64,000 nucleotides of DNA, taken from assembly GCF_014841115.1 (NCBI RefSeq), contig NZ_JACYTP010000013.1, positions 1 to 64,000 of the forward strand, given 5' to 3'. This DNA is from Photobacterium arenosum (GTDB lineage Bacteria > Pseudomonadota > Gammaproteobacteria > Enterobacterales > Vibrionaceae). Positions 7,446 through 15,939 of the stretch are shown in pieces; within the stretch, counting starts at the first letter, position 1; each line of letters opens with the position of its first letter. The notes below the pieces were generated by a model that did not search any database, had not been told where the DNA came from, and saw only the letters and a program-made list of their open reading frames with translations. A program made the translations under genes and the position numbers.

Positions 7446-7773
7446 TTATCGATCCTCATTCCTTACATCTGTCATTTAAAAAGCGGAAGGCAATAAGGAG
7501 ACGGCTGAACCCGGGGAACCATTGCCTGCTTTTTTATACATAGTTGTGTTCACTATAGTGCACTTGAATGCTTATGGCGGTTAAAGTTGAAAAGTGTGAA
7601 CTAGGGTGTATGAGCTAAGGAGACAGGTTATGCATCTTATGTGGGGGTTAACTGAGTGGGAGGCAATTTGGTCAGACGCTGTGAGTTTTTCTTCAATGGT
7701 GAAGAGCAAAGCTTTTCATTGAGGTGAAAACATCGGGAAGCGTTTTTTGGGGCAGAGGATGATTCAGAGGAAA
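7446..7773. other. Gene-free stretch upstream of tyrosinase
   Basis: About 330 bases with no supported gene. It must contain the leftward tyrosinase promoter. I see no clear operator, RNA gene or repeat. Confidence 0.4.
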
Positions 7774-7803
7774 TAAAAAGAGCGCCCTCAGGCGCTCTTT
7801 TTC
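7774..7803 (-). terminator. Terminator of first cold-shock gene
   Basis: Stem AAAGAGCGCC / GGCGCTCTTT with loop CTCA, just after the leftward csp stop; A/T tracts on both sides. Confidence 0.85.
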
Positions 7804-7826
7804 GTGTTCATGTGCTTGAAGAGGGC

Positions 7827-8036
7827 TTATGCGCGCTCAACGTTAGCAGCTTGAGGACCTTTTTGGCCTTGCTCGATATCGAACTTCACTTTCTGACCTT
7901 CAGCCAGAGATTTGAAGCCTTCACCAGTGATAGCACGGAAGTGTACGAATACGTCTGCACCGCCGTTGTCTTGAGTGATGAAACCGAAGCCTTTCTCGTC
8001 GTTAAACCACTTAACAGTACCAGTTGCTTTAGACAT
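7827..8036 (-). CDS. CspA-family cold-shock protein
   Basis: This 69-residue single cold-shock domain protein is an RNA/ssDNA chaperone that loosens structured mRNA. It shows the RNP1 motif KGFGFI and RNP2 motif VFVHF. The start [12 protein letters not shown] is chosen because GGAG lies 8 bases upstream; a longer in-frame reading has no such signal and lacks homology to the family. A close paralogue lies 380 bases upstream in the same direction, each with its own terminator, so the two are independent transcription units from a duplication. The upstream stretch (8037-8370) is long and may contain a structured leader, as in cspA. Confidence 0.93.
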   Translation of the reverse strand: MSKATGTVKWFNDEKGFGFITQDNGGADVFVHFRAITGEGFKSLAEGQKVKFDIEQGQKGPQAANVERA

Positions 8037-8373
8037 AGGATGTCTCCTGAAAATATAGGAATAAATACGCCCTTGGGCGTGCTTCATGCCAACATAATGG
8101 ATTACTTATGGACAAGGATGTAGCTCTTCAGGACAACGGCGCTTAGGTGAAGCGGGTGTATCGAAGTATACTTTTCACTTTGTTGCATAAATAGCGTTGC
8201 ATTATAGGCAGAGTTATTAGGCCACAATGCAAAGCAGACGGCAAGCAAATAGTGAGTCATACCCAAAAAATCCTGAAAAACTGTGAAGATAACTGCAAAT
8301 GTGAGGAATTGTGAAATGGATTCAGGGTTTTACCTGAAAGGAGAAAGAGGAACTGGTCGGATTTCATCGACAA
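8037..8373. other. Upstream region of the first cold-shock gene
   Basis: About 340 bases without a gene. It should hold the csp promoter and a long 5' leader. I do not see an unambiguous cold box, and no other element is supported. Confidence 0.35.
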
Positions 8374-8394
8374 AAAAAGGGCTTCGCAGCCCCT
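8374..8394 (-). terminator. Terminator of second cold-shock gene
   Basis: GGGCT-TCGC-AGCCC with a run of seven T on the minus strand, 23 bases after the leftward csp stop. Confidence 0.75.
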
Positions 8395-8416
8395 TTTACG
8401 CTAATGTGATGTTAGC

Positions 8417-8626
8417 TTATAGTCTTTCTACGTTAGCTGCTTGCAAGCCTTTTTGACCTTGCTCAACCTCGTACTGTACTTTTTGACCTTCTTGCAGCGT
8501 TTTGAATCCATCACCGGCAATTGCGCGGAAGTGAACAAATACGTCGGCACCACCGTTATCCTGAGTGATAAAACCGAAACCCTTTTCCTCGTTAAACCAC
8601 TTAACGGTACCTGTTGCTTTGGACAT
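8417..8626 (-). CDS. CspA-family cold-shock protein (paralogue)
   Basis: A 69-residue cold-shock domain protein with RNP1 KGFGFI and RNP2 VFVHF, nearly identical in the first half to the neighbouring csp gene at 7827-8036. The differences cluster in the second half ([22 protein letters not shown]). AGGAG lies 6 bases upstream of ATG. It is a tandem duplicate with a separate terminator, so expression may differ in temperature or growth-phase response. Which copy is the major cold-induced one cannot be told from sequence. Confidence 0.93.
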   Translation of the reverse strand: MSKATGTVKWFNEEKGFGFITQDNGGADVFVHFRAIAGDGFKTLQEGQKVQYEVEQGQKGLQAANVERL

Positions 8627-9090
8627 GTTGTCTCCTGAATCTCTTACTCTTTACGTAGCTAACCAATAAGGCTTAACGAAACACCAAAGAATTGCTAACT
8701 CTACATCCACAGTCATCCGAAAGAGTCCTGACGAAAAGTGTCGCACGCAATCGTATTAAGCTAAATCAATACTGGTATTAAGAAAGAGTAGGCTCTTGTA
8801 TTCCAAAAGCAAATAATTCCGCAGTATATTGTGAGTCACATAACAAGAAACAGTGTGCATATTTGTTTTTCATTGCTTGTCGCATTAATGAAAAGCAACT
8901 GTCATCAGAATAATGAAAATCAACAGTATAATTAATCGGTTAAAAATTGAGCTTGATTTTTGAGGCGCTGAGCAAGATCAATGAAATGCAGGGTGTAGTG
9001 AATTAAGAGTGATCTTACTTGTGAAGAAAGACAAGTTTCTGTTATAACCCAAGTAATGCAGGTTTTCTAGTTTCAAAGTAAGGACAAAAC
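8627..9090. other. Divergent promoter region of csp and tmaR
   Basis: An AT-rich stretch of 460 bases. It should carry the long leader of the leftward csp gene and the promoter of tmaR. tmaR has a TAAGGAC Shine-Dalgarno just before its ATG. No RNA gene or repeat is supported. Confidence 0.4.
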
Positions 9091-9405
9091 ATGAGCAATA
9101 TCCTGGAATTGGTGCGTCTTGCAAGGCGTAAAAATAAACTTAAGCGTGAAATTCTTGATAATGACCGCAAGATCAGAGACAACCGCAAGCGCGTTGAGTT
9201 GCTGGAAAACCTGATTGATTACATTCAGCCGAATATGACACATGAAGAGATTGTCAGCATTATTGAAAACATGAAAGCGGATTATGAAGACCGCGTTGAT
9301 GATCACATCATCATCACTGCTGAGCTATCAAAAGAGCGTCGTGAAGCCAGTAAGCAATTGAAAGAACATAAGCGTACTGAGCTGGCGAACCGCCCGGCTA
9401 AATAA
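9091..9405 (+). CDS. tmaR: Pole-localizer protein TmaR (YeeX, DUF496)
   Basis: This 104-residue coiled-coil protein closely matches E. coli TmaR/YeeX. Shared segments include [27 protein letters not shown] and [12 protein letters not shown]. In E. coli it forms a polar cluster that sequesters phosphorylated enzyme I of the sugar phosphotransferase system, limiting sugar uptake. The whole chain is predicted helical, with heptad-like charge patterns and no membrane segment. It is a single-gene unit, with a TAAGGAC Shine-Dalgarno and a clear terminator downstream. Confidence 0.93.
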   Translation: MSNILELVRLARRKNKLKREILDNDRKIRDNRKRVELLENLIDYIQPNMTHEEIVSIIENMKADYEDRVDDHIIITAELSKERREASKQLKEHKRTELANRPAK

Positions 9406-9441
9406 GCGGATAAGTAACAATAACCGTTTGTATCTGATAAT

Positions 9442-9467
9442 AAAAAAGCCGCATAAGCGGCTTTTTT
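9442..9467 (+). terminator. Terminator of tmaR
   Basis: GCCGC-ATAA-GCGGC flanked by A6 and T6 tracts, 37 bases after the tmaR stop. Confidence 0.85.
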
Positions 9468-9498
9468 CGTATGACATGTCGGCAGAGATGAGGCGCTG

Positions 9499-10092
9499 TT
9501 AGATTGCCAGCTCTTCAATCTGTGCTTTCGCTTCCCCACGGCCTTTATCGGCCAATTCATCACCCATGTTTAATGCTTCTGCATAAACAAACTCAACCTC
9601 TGTCATGCCGACAAAGCCAAGGATAGTGGTCAGGTAAGGAACCATAGTGTCAGTGGCGTTACCTTTATGCATGCCGCCACGAGAAGAAACAACAATCACT
9701 TTTTTACCTGTCAGCAGACCAACAGGCCCATTTTCAGTGTAAGAGAAAGTCACACCTGCACGGGCAATCAGGTCAAACCAGTTTTTCAGTTGAGTCGGAA
9801 TGCTGAAGTTATACATAGGTGCGCCAATGATAATAGTGTCACTGGTTTTGATTTCGTTGATCAGCTGATCAGACAGTGCAATCGTTTCTTTCTGACGTTG
9901 GGTCAGATTGTCACCGCCACGTAACCCACCTGCCAGCTCGCCGTCTAGAACAGGGAGCGGATGAGCAACCAGGTCACGTTCAATGATGGTGGAGATGCTA
10001 TCTGCTTTAACGTTGACAAGATGATCAATCAGGGCGTTTGATTGAGAGTAACCGCCAAGGATGCTGGATTTCAGAACAAGAACTTTAGACAT
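9499..10092 (-). CDS. azoR: FMN-dependent NADH-azoreductase
   Basis: A 197-residue flavodoxin-fold enzyme that reduces azo dyes and quinones with NADH in a ping-pong mechanism. The N-terminal strand-loop ([21 protein letters not shown]) binds the FMN phosphate. The segment [17 protein letters not shown] and the loop SSRGGMH are typical of AzoR. Length matches E. coli AzoR (about 200). It is a single gene with its own upstream region. The likely role is quinone and electrophile detoxification. Confidence 0.93.
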   Translation of the reverse strand: MSKVLVLKSSILGGYSQSNALIDHLVNVKADSISTIIERDLVAHPLPVLDGELAGGLRGGDNLTQRQKETIALSDQLINEIKTSDTIIIGAPMYNFSIPTQLKNWFDLIARAGVTFSYTENGPVGLLTGKKVIVVSSRGGMHKGNATDTMVPYLTTILGFVGMTEVEFVYAEALNMGDELADKGRGEAKAQIEELAI

Positions 10093-10264
10093 AATGCTGT
10101 CCCTTCTATAGTGATTCTTTAATGAACTTGGGCTAACTATAAATGCCGGGCTGCAGCACTAAAAGCTGAAAAACTTGTGTAAGTTGTTCGAGTATTTTGA
10201 ATGAAGCTAGATTCGGCCCGGAAAAATTCGGGTGGTCTGAGGGCAGAAGGGATTAAAAAAGGAT

Positions 10265-10298
10265 AAAAAATAGCCCGAAACGACTCCTGTTTCGGGCT
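10265..10298 (-). terminator. Terminator in the azoR-rsmF gap
   Basis: AGCCCGAAAC, 7-base loop, GTTTCGGGCT; on the minus strand it is followed by a T-rich tract. It lies about 160 bases after the rsmF stop and upstream of azoR. The 10093-10455 interval holds this hairpin and the azoR promoter; no gene is supported there. Confidence 0.75.
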
Positions 10299-10455
10299 TA
10301 GGGGAATGGCTCGTGAGAGCCTTGCGCTAACTGGTTTATAAATGGAGATCAATTACAATATCAAGCTTAGTTCAAGCAGCATTTTTTGCCAGTTTTAGCC
10401 CTGAGACAGTCAAGGCTACTGCCATCATCGATACCAATAACCGTCTGCTCCAAAT

Positions 10456-11892
10456 TCAAAGTATTTTTCCAGATAAACCTGTATCTCTCACCAATTCCCT
10501 TGGCAGGCCATTTTTGATGCGATTCCCAACCCATTTTCCTAATCCCAGAGGATAATCCTGATAGGTAACAATAACTTCACCTTTGCCAGTGAGGTCTTGC
10601 GGGCGTATGTCTCTGCCCATGATCCACTCATTGGCCTCATCGGTAGTTAGAGAAACACAGCTTGGCTCTTTGCCTGTGGCCAGTGTCATGACTGCTTCAT
10701 GCTGCCAGCGGTACCCTTTTTTGTGCTTTTCTGCCAGTTTAATGCCAATACGCTGGAAACGGATGTTTTCTAATAGCGGACGAAGGCGGGCAGGGAACAA
10801 CCAGACTTCCTGATCCCGAAGCCAAACCTCCCGCTCTGGCGGTAGTGTCAGGCTGAGATCTGTGTACAGCTGCTGGTGGATTTGCTCACTGTCTTTACGC
10901 GAGGCCAGAGAGAAGGGAAAAATGGCTTTTCGTTTTTTAGCCGGCTCGCTTTCAACAGCCGCAAGTTTACGAATGCGGGCGACAAAAAACCCCTCACTAT
11001 CATAAACCTGCGGGAAGACGTGTAAAAAGCCTTCCTCGGTACAGGTTTGCTCTGCACCGTTAAATAAACCTGCAAGGGATTCAAATTGCACTGCATCGCC
11101 AAAGGTTTCTTTGAGAAATAAGCACACCTCTTGATTTTCAGTATGATTAAGCGTGCAGGTGGAATACACCATCACACCGCCGGGTTTCAGCGCCTGAAAA
11201 GCACTGACAATAAGGCCGCGCTGAATGTCTGCAATATCCTGAACGTGCTTCAGGCTCCAGTTTGCCATGGCGTCTTCGTCTTTACGTATTGCACCTTCGC
11301 CTGAACAGGGGGCATCCAGAAGAATGCTGTCAAATGCTTCAGGGGTCCAGCTACCGAATATCTGCCCATCGAAATGTGTAATTGCGGCATTAGACACACC
11401 GCAACGCTGCAGGTTGGCGTGTAATACCTTGATGCGGCTGGCTGATAGTTCGTTAGCAACCAGTGCGCCTTCATGATGCATTGAGGCCGCGATTTGCGTT
11501 GTTTTTGAACCGGGGGCGGCGGCCATATCCAGCACACAGCCGATTTGCTCGTTGTTTGTGAGTAAAGCGGTGACTGGCAGCATGGAGCTGGCTTCCTGTA
11601 TATAAAACAGTCCTGCCAGGTGTTCTGCAGTATTGCCTAAAGACTCAGTGACTGACTCATCGTACTCTATCCAGAATCCTTCTTCACACCAGGGAACCGG
11701 CGTGAGGATCCAGTCTTTATCACTGACTTTTGCCAAAAAATCGGCGACGGAAATTTTCAGTGTATTGACCCGGATACTACGACGCAGCGGGGTACGGCAA
11801 CTGGCGAGGAAACTGTCCATATCCAGACTGTCTGGCAGAATTTGGCGGATGAGGTTAATGAAATCGTCTGGAATGTAGATGGACTGATGCAC
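10456..11892 (-). CDS. rsmF: 16S rRNA m5C1407 methyltransferase RsmF
   Basis: This 478-residue enzyme methylates C1407 of 16S rRNA using S-adenosylmethionine. The GTG at 11892 (reading MHQSIYIPDDF) is chosen because the family begins this way, E. coli RsmF is 479 residues, and a GAGAT Shine-Dalgarno precedes it. A longer reading from 11970 would be unlike homologues and would run through the terminator. Motifs: SAM-binding DMAAAPGSKTTQIA, DAPCSGEGAIRK (about 195) and the catalytic STCTLN motif (about 244). The C-terminal RsmF/PUA-like domain follows. The order letA-letB-rsmF is the same as yebS-yebT-yebU in E. coli. Confidence 0.94.
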   Translation of the reverse strand: MHQSIYIPDDFINLIRQILPDSLDMDSFLASCRTPLRRSIRVNTLKISVADFLAKVSDKDWILTPVPWCEEGFWIEYDESVTESLGNTAEHLAGLFYIQEASSMLPVTALLTNNEQIGCVLDMAAAPGSKTTQIAASMHHEGALVANELSASRIKVLHANLQRCGVSNAAITHFDGQIFGSWTPEAFDSILLDAPCSGEGAIRKDEDAMANWSLKHVQDIADIQRGLIVSAFQALKPGGVMVYSTCTLNHTENQEVCLFLKETFGDAVQFESLAGLFNGAEQTCTEEGFLHVFPQVYDSEGFFVARIRKLAAVESEPAKKRKAIFPFSLASRKDSEQIHQQLYTDLSLTLPPEREVWLRDQEVWLFPARLRPLLENIRFQRIGIKLAEKHKKGYRWQHEAVMTLATGKEPSCVSLTTDEANEWIMGRDIRPQDLTGKGEVIVTYQDYPLGLGKWVGNRIKNGLPRELVRDTGLSGKIL

Positions 11893-11949
11893 TTGCTTTA
11901 TCTCGGTTGGGATGCAGGCGGCAAGTCTATAACAAACTGACGTTAGGAT

Positions 11950-11989
11950 AAAACAACAAGGCAAGCCCAATGGCTTGCCTTGTTGTTTT
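11950..11989. terminator. Strong bidirectional hairpin between letB and rsmF
   Basis: A perfect 18-base inverted repeat (AAAACAACAAGGCAAGCC and its complement) with loop CAAT. It separates letB from rsmF and should reduce read-through from letAB. Confidence 0.85.
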
Positions 11990-12048
11990 GCAGGCTGGAA
12001 CAGCCAGACTTTTTCGGCGACCCACGTGCCCGGTGGCGATGCTGGGTG

Positions 12049-14712
12049 TTATTCGGCCGGAATAGCAGTCCGCCACTGTTTCCATTCCGGATTGGCCTTT
12101 TCGTGAAGCAGAAAGTGCGTTCCGCTTTGAGCTGGCGCGGAAAGGGGCTGGCCTTCGGGTGTGGCGAGTGCAATGCCGCCACGAATCAGGCTGTCTACAG
12201 TACCAGCCTGAATGCTGGCGCCTGTCAGACCGACACTGACATCCAGACCTGATGTGTTCCAGAATACGGTATCTGAACGAACCAGATGCCGGAAGCCAGG
12301 CTCAATGTGCGCCTCAATCATTACTCTGTCAGCCAATTCGCCTAACGTGACTTTACTGACCTGGCCCACTTGTATGTCTCTGAACAGCAGGGGTGTACCT
12401 GAACGTATTGAAGCGCGGTTGACACTTTCCAGAATAACGGTCAGGCCATCGAACCTTGCTTTTGCCTGTTCCGAAAGCGCGAATGTTTGCCGATAGTTTC
12501 CTTCATCCGGCTCTACTTCTATGTAGCTGCTTAAAAGACTGTCGAGATTTTTGACTCCAGTGAGTTCGACTTTGGGTGTGACCAGCCAAAAGTGCGTTTT
12601 ATCTTTTGTCAGAGCATCAGCAAACCGGGGAAAAAGACGCGCATCAATCTGAACCAGACCGGTTTTAAAATCCGGTACCAGCGACAACACTTTACCCACC
12701 GTCACTCCTTGGTATTTGATGTCAGTACCCACAGAAATGCCTTTGGCATGCTCTGCCGTCAGGCTGATTTGCGTACCAAATTCCTTCGCGCTTTTCAGGC
12801 TGCCGAACAGTTTGAATTGTTTACCGACACGGTTGGGAATGCCGTTCATGTTATCGAAAGCAATACCGCCTTTGAGTAATGAAGTGACAGGGCTGGCTTT
12901 TATATTGACCCCAGACAAACCAGCTTCGATTTCAACACCGGATTGATCCCAGAAAACGCTGTCTGCTGTCACTAAATAGCGGTACTTGTTCTGAATCGAT
13001 AATTTTATTGTGACGCCGTCACGCGTTAGGGCATAACCACTGACTTTGCCGACGGGAAGGTTACGGTATAGCACAGGGCTACCTTCGCTCACCGAGGGAA
13101 GAGCGTCGGCAAAAAGTTGTACCGTGGTACTGCCGGATTGCTGGCTGCTGGCAAGTTTCGCGAGTGCCCGACTTTCAAACAGCGGATATTGGCTACGCAT
13201 TTTCCCTGAGCCTTCAGAGGTAAAAGCGATACTGTTACTGATTAACTGCTCTGCTGGTGGTACTGAGACATTGATACCGTCTGCACTGATGTCGGCCTGA
13301 ATTCCGCCATCAATAAAGAAGCGGCTTTGGCTTCGTACCAGAGAGGTGAATTCGGGTTTGATTATGATATCAAAGCGGACTTTTTCTTTTTCCAGGCTGA
13401 TTTTTTTGACACTTCCCACGGCCATGCCTCGGTGTGTCACCTGAGTATTTCGGCTGATACCAACATTCTTATCGGCGTACAGGTGAATGACGGCAGCCCC
13501 GGGACGTTTCTCTTCAAGCTGCTCCTGGGTGAATGCCTGGAAGTGCCGGGCCGGCTCACCTTCGCCTGGAATTAACGTCAGATAATTGCCCTTTATCAGG
13601 TTACCGAGATTACTCACACCCTGTAAGGAGAGGTTGGCTTCTTCCAACAACAGACTGGTGCCGGATGTCAGCAAATCACTCATGCTAGGTTCAATCGCTG
13701 CATGGGCAATAATACGTTTGCGCTGATGGTCTAAACGCAAATCAGAGATCTGGCCAATCTGCAGGCCGCGATACACGATCGGAGCGCCGCCAGCACTGAT
13801 GTCATTGTCATCTGGTAATTCAACGGTAATGGCGATGCCGCGTCCAGCGGTATTCAGATCGGGGTACAGGCGAAACAAATGGTTCGGCTGGATAGGAAGA
13901 CCTTCGTCCGGGGAGTCGAAAGCAATCGCCCCGGCAATTAATGCAGAGAGACTTTCAAACTGAACATCGACACCATTAAATCCGATATTGGCACTGACAC
14001 CGCTAACATTCCAGAAGCGGCTTTTATTGGTCACCAGGTTGGCGTACTGAGGTTGGATCAGGACGTCAATCAACACCCGTTTTTTACTGTTGCTGAGGGT
14101 GTAGTTATAGACTTCGCCAACAGGGATTTTTTTATAGTAGACCTGCGCGCCGATAGAAACAGAACCCAGGTCTGGCGCCTGAAGCTGAATGGTGAGCCCT
14201 TCGCCAGCGGGAGTTTCGGAGGGTTGACTGTCTAAAGCGTCAAACTCCTGGGCCGGTTCTCCCTCTCCTGGGAGCAGCGCAATGTAGTTACCCGATACCA
14301 GTGCATCAAGGCCACTGATGCCGGTAATCGAGGCTTTGGGTTTAACAAGCCAGAACCGCGTGCCTTTACGTAAAACCTGTACCGCTTCAGGATAGATATC
14401 AGCGGTTACATAGATACTTTGCAGATCATCAGATAATTTAACGTCCCGGACGACGCCAACTTCCAGGCCCTGATAACGAATCATGGTTCTGCCGGCAACC
14501 AGACCGGCCGCATCCTCAAAATGGATAATGATGCGCTGGCCAGCTTCGCTGACAGCCTGAACGACCAGCCATGCCGCCAGCCCCAAAGCCAGTACAGGTA
14601 AAATCCACAGCGGCGATATCTGTCTGTCCCTTTTGACATTCACCGGTTGAGGCTGTTGCGGGCCGACGGGGTTGCCAAAAGGCGGCTGTGGAGGGTGTTT
14701 ACTGTTTGTCAT
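12049..14712 (-). CDS. letB: LetB, multi-MCE lipid transport tunnel
   Basis: An 887-residue protein with one N-terminal membrane helix (residues about 32-53, LWILPVLALGLAAWLVVQAV) and a periplasmic part built of seven repeated MCE domains of about 115-120 residues. The repeated unit can be seen in patterns like VGTDIKYQGVTVGKV, SGTPLLFRDIQVGQVS and SPVLYRNLPVGKVSGY. In E. coli LetB rings stack into a tube that spans the periplasm and carries phospholipids between inner and outer membranes. It overlaps letA by 14 bases. The same family includes PqiB, but seven domains point to LetB. Confidence 0.94.
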   Translation of the reverse strand: MTNSKHPPQPPFGNPVGPQQPQPVNVKRDRQISPLWILPVLALGLAAWLVVQAVSEAGQRIIIHFEDAAGLVAGRTMIRYQGLEVGVVRDVKLSDDLQSIYVTADIYPEAVQVLRKGTRFWLVKPKASITGISGLDALVSGNYIALLPGEGEPAQEFDALDSQPSETPAGEGLTIQLQAPDLGSVSIGAQVYYKKIPVGEVYNYTLSNSKKRVLIDVLIQPQYANLVTNKSRFWNVSGVSANIGFNGVDVQFESLSALIAGAIAFDSPDEGLPIQPNHLFRLYPDLNTAGRGIAITVELPDDNDISAGGAPIVYRGLQIGQISDLRLDHQRKRIIAHAAIEPSMSDLLTSGTSLLLEEANLSLQGVSNLGNLIKGNYLTLIPGEGEPARHFQAFTQEQLEEKRPGAAVIHLYADKNVGISRNTQVTHRGMAVGSVKKISLEKEKVRFDIIIKPEFTSLVRSQSRFFIDGGIQADISADGINVSVPPAEQLISNSIAFTSEGSGKMRSQYPLFESRALAKLASSQQSGSTTVQLFADALPSVSEGSPVLYRNLPVGKVSGYALTRDGVTIKLSIQNKYRYLVTADSVFWDQSGVEIEAGLSGVNIKASPVTSLLKGGIAFDNMNGIPNRVGKQFKLFGSLKSAKEFGTQISLTAEHAKGISVGTDIKYQGVTVGKVLSLVPDFKTGLVQIDARLFPRFADALTKDKTHFWLVTPKVELTGVKNLDSLLSSYIEVEPDEGNYRQTFALSEQAKARFDGLTVILESVNRASIRSGTPLLFRDIQVGQVSKVTLGELADRVMIEAHIEPGFRHLVRSDTVFWNTSGLDVSVGLTGASIQAGTVDSLIRGGIALATPEGQPLSAPAQSGTHFLLHEKANPEWKQWRTAIPAE
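13010..13022. promoter_or_regulatory. matS site
   Basis: GTGACGCCGTCAC fits the MatP-binding consensus GTGACRNYGTCAC exactly. It lies inside letB and is the leftmost exact site in the window. Confidence 0.75.
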
Positions 14713-15889
14713 AGTTATCCCAAATCAGGCGAGAGTCCAGGCTTTCTGCTGCCAGCATGGTGAGCACGACAACGATCGCAAAGGCAATGGCTCCCGGGCC
14801 AGGGGTAAAATCCAGAATCTGGCCGCGATCAATGAGCGTGACCATTAAAGCAATGACGAACAAGTCCATCATTGACCATTTACCGATCCATTGAATGATA
14901 CGGTAAAGCCTCATTCTGTGTAAGTGATTGATCTTTCTTTTACCGTGGATGCACAGAAGAATAAATGCAAGCCCAAGTATTTTGGCTACGGGCACAACGA
15001 TACTGGCAAAGAAAATCAGAATGGCTATGCCTTCCATGCCGGTATTGATGAGTGACGCGACGCCAGAGAGAATAGTGTCTTCAATCCGCTTACCATTGTT
15101 TAAAAATATTGAAATCGGGTAGGTGTTTGCCGGGATGATGAAAATAGTCGCCGTGATCAGGTAAGCCCATGTTTTCTGAATTGAAAACGGTTTACGGTAG
15201 TGAGTTGGGCTATGGCAGCGCTGACATTTATCGGCTTCTTCCTGGCTCAGATGGCAATTGTCACAGTGTAACTTCAAAGCTGGGCTTTTATGATCGGATT
15301 CAGGTTGCCAGGCTTCCCAATACCGTTTGACATGGAAGCGCGTGAGCATGATGACCATCAGTATTTCCATCATAACCAGGCAAAACAGGCCGGGGCCGAC
15401 ATAGATATCGGCATAGTCTTTAACTTTGAAGCACGCAATGCCCAAACTGACCAGAAAAACATCAAACATCGCCCAATGCTTCAGGTGTTCTATGCACCAC
15501 ATCGAGTACTTAAAAAGGCTGAGCTGGCGCTTCGCCAAGCCTAGTTGAGCGCCGACTACCGATAGGAAAACCAGTAAAGGTGCGACTGTGCTGCAGAACA
15601 GTATTAACAGCGCGACAGCGGGGTAATCGGACGACAACGTCAGCGCGCCTGAGGGTATGGTAGCCGGTATCATGACACCGAACAGGCGAATGGTAATTAA
15701 AGGATAGAGATGCGCCGGTATGATTAGTATCAAACCGGCGACAGCGAGAGCCAGATCGCCACGTATAGATGGCATGCCGCCACGGTACATGCGTGATTCG
15801 CAACGGGGACAAAAAGCGCTTTGTCCCCTGGCGGTTACTTTAGGTGTCAATAGTAAATCACAACTAGGGCAGAGTCTTACCGTTGACAT
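14699..15889 (-). CDS. letA: LetA, PqiA-like inner-membrane protein
   Basis: A 396-residue polytopic protein with two repeated halves. Each half starts with cysteine pairs (CPSCDLLL ... CPRCESRM near the N-terminus; CDNCHLSQEEADKCQRCHS near 210) that likely bind zinc, followed by about four membrane helices. LetA/YebS belongs to the PqiA family and works with LetB in lipid trafficking across the envelope. AGGATGG precedes the ATG. The overlap with letB implies coupled translation. Confidence 0.93.
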   Translation of the reverse strand: MSTVRLCPSCDLLLTPKVTARGQSAFCPRCESRMYRGGMPSIRGDLALAVAGLILIIPAHLYPLITIRLFGVMIPATIPSGALTLSSDYPAVALLILFCSTVAPLLVFLSVVGAQLGLAKRQLSLFKYSMWCIEHLKHWAMFDVFLVSLGIACFKVKDYADIYVGPGLFCLVMMEILMVIMLTRFHVKRYWEAWQPESDHKSPALKLHCDNCHLSQEEADKCQRCHSPTHYRKPFSIQKTWAYLITATIFIIPANTYPISIFLNNGKRIEDTILSGVASLINTGMEGIAILIFFASIVVPVAKILGLAFILLCIHGKRKINHLHRMRLYRIIQWIGKWSMMDLFVIALMVTLIDRGQILDFTPGPGAIAFAIVVVLTMLAAESLDSRLIWDNYDKQ

Positions 15890-15939
15890 TGATGTCCATC
15901 CTATTGGAACCGTTAACTTGTTGAACTGGCATCACTATA

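Noticed and set aside
10137-10352. 71-codon minus-strand frame between azoR and rsmF
   Set aside because: It runs through a strong terminator hairpin and has no recognisable features.
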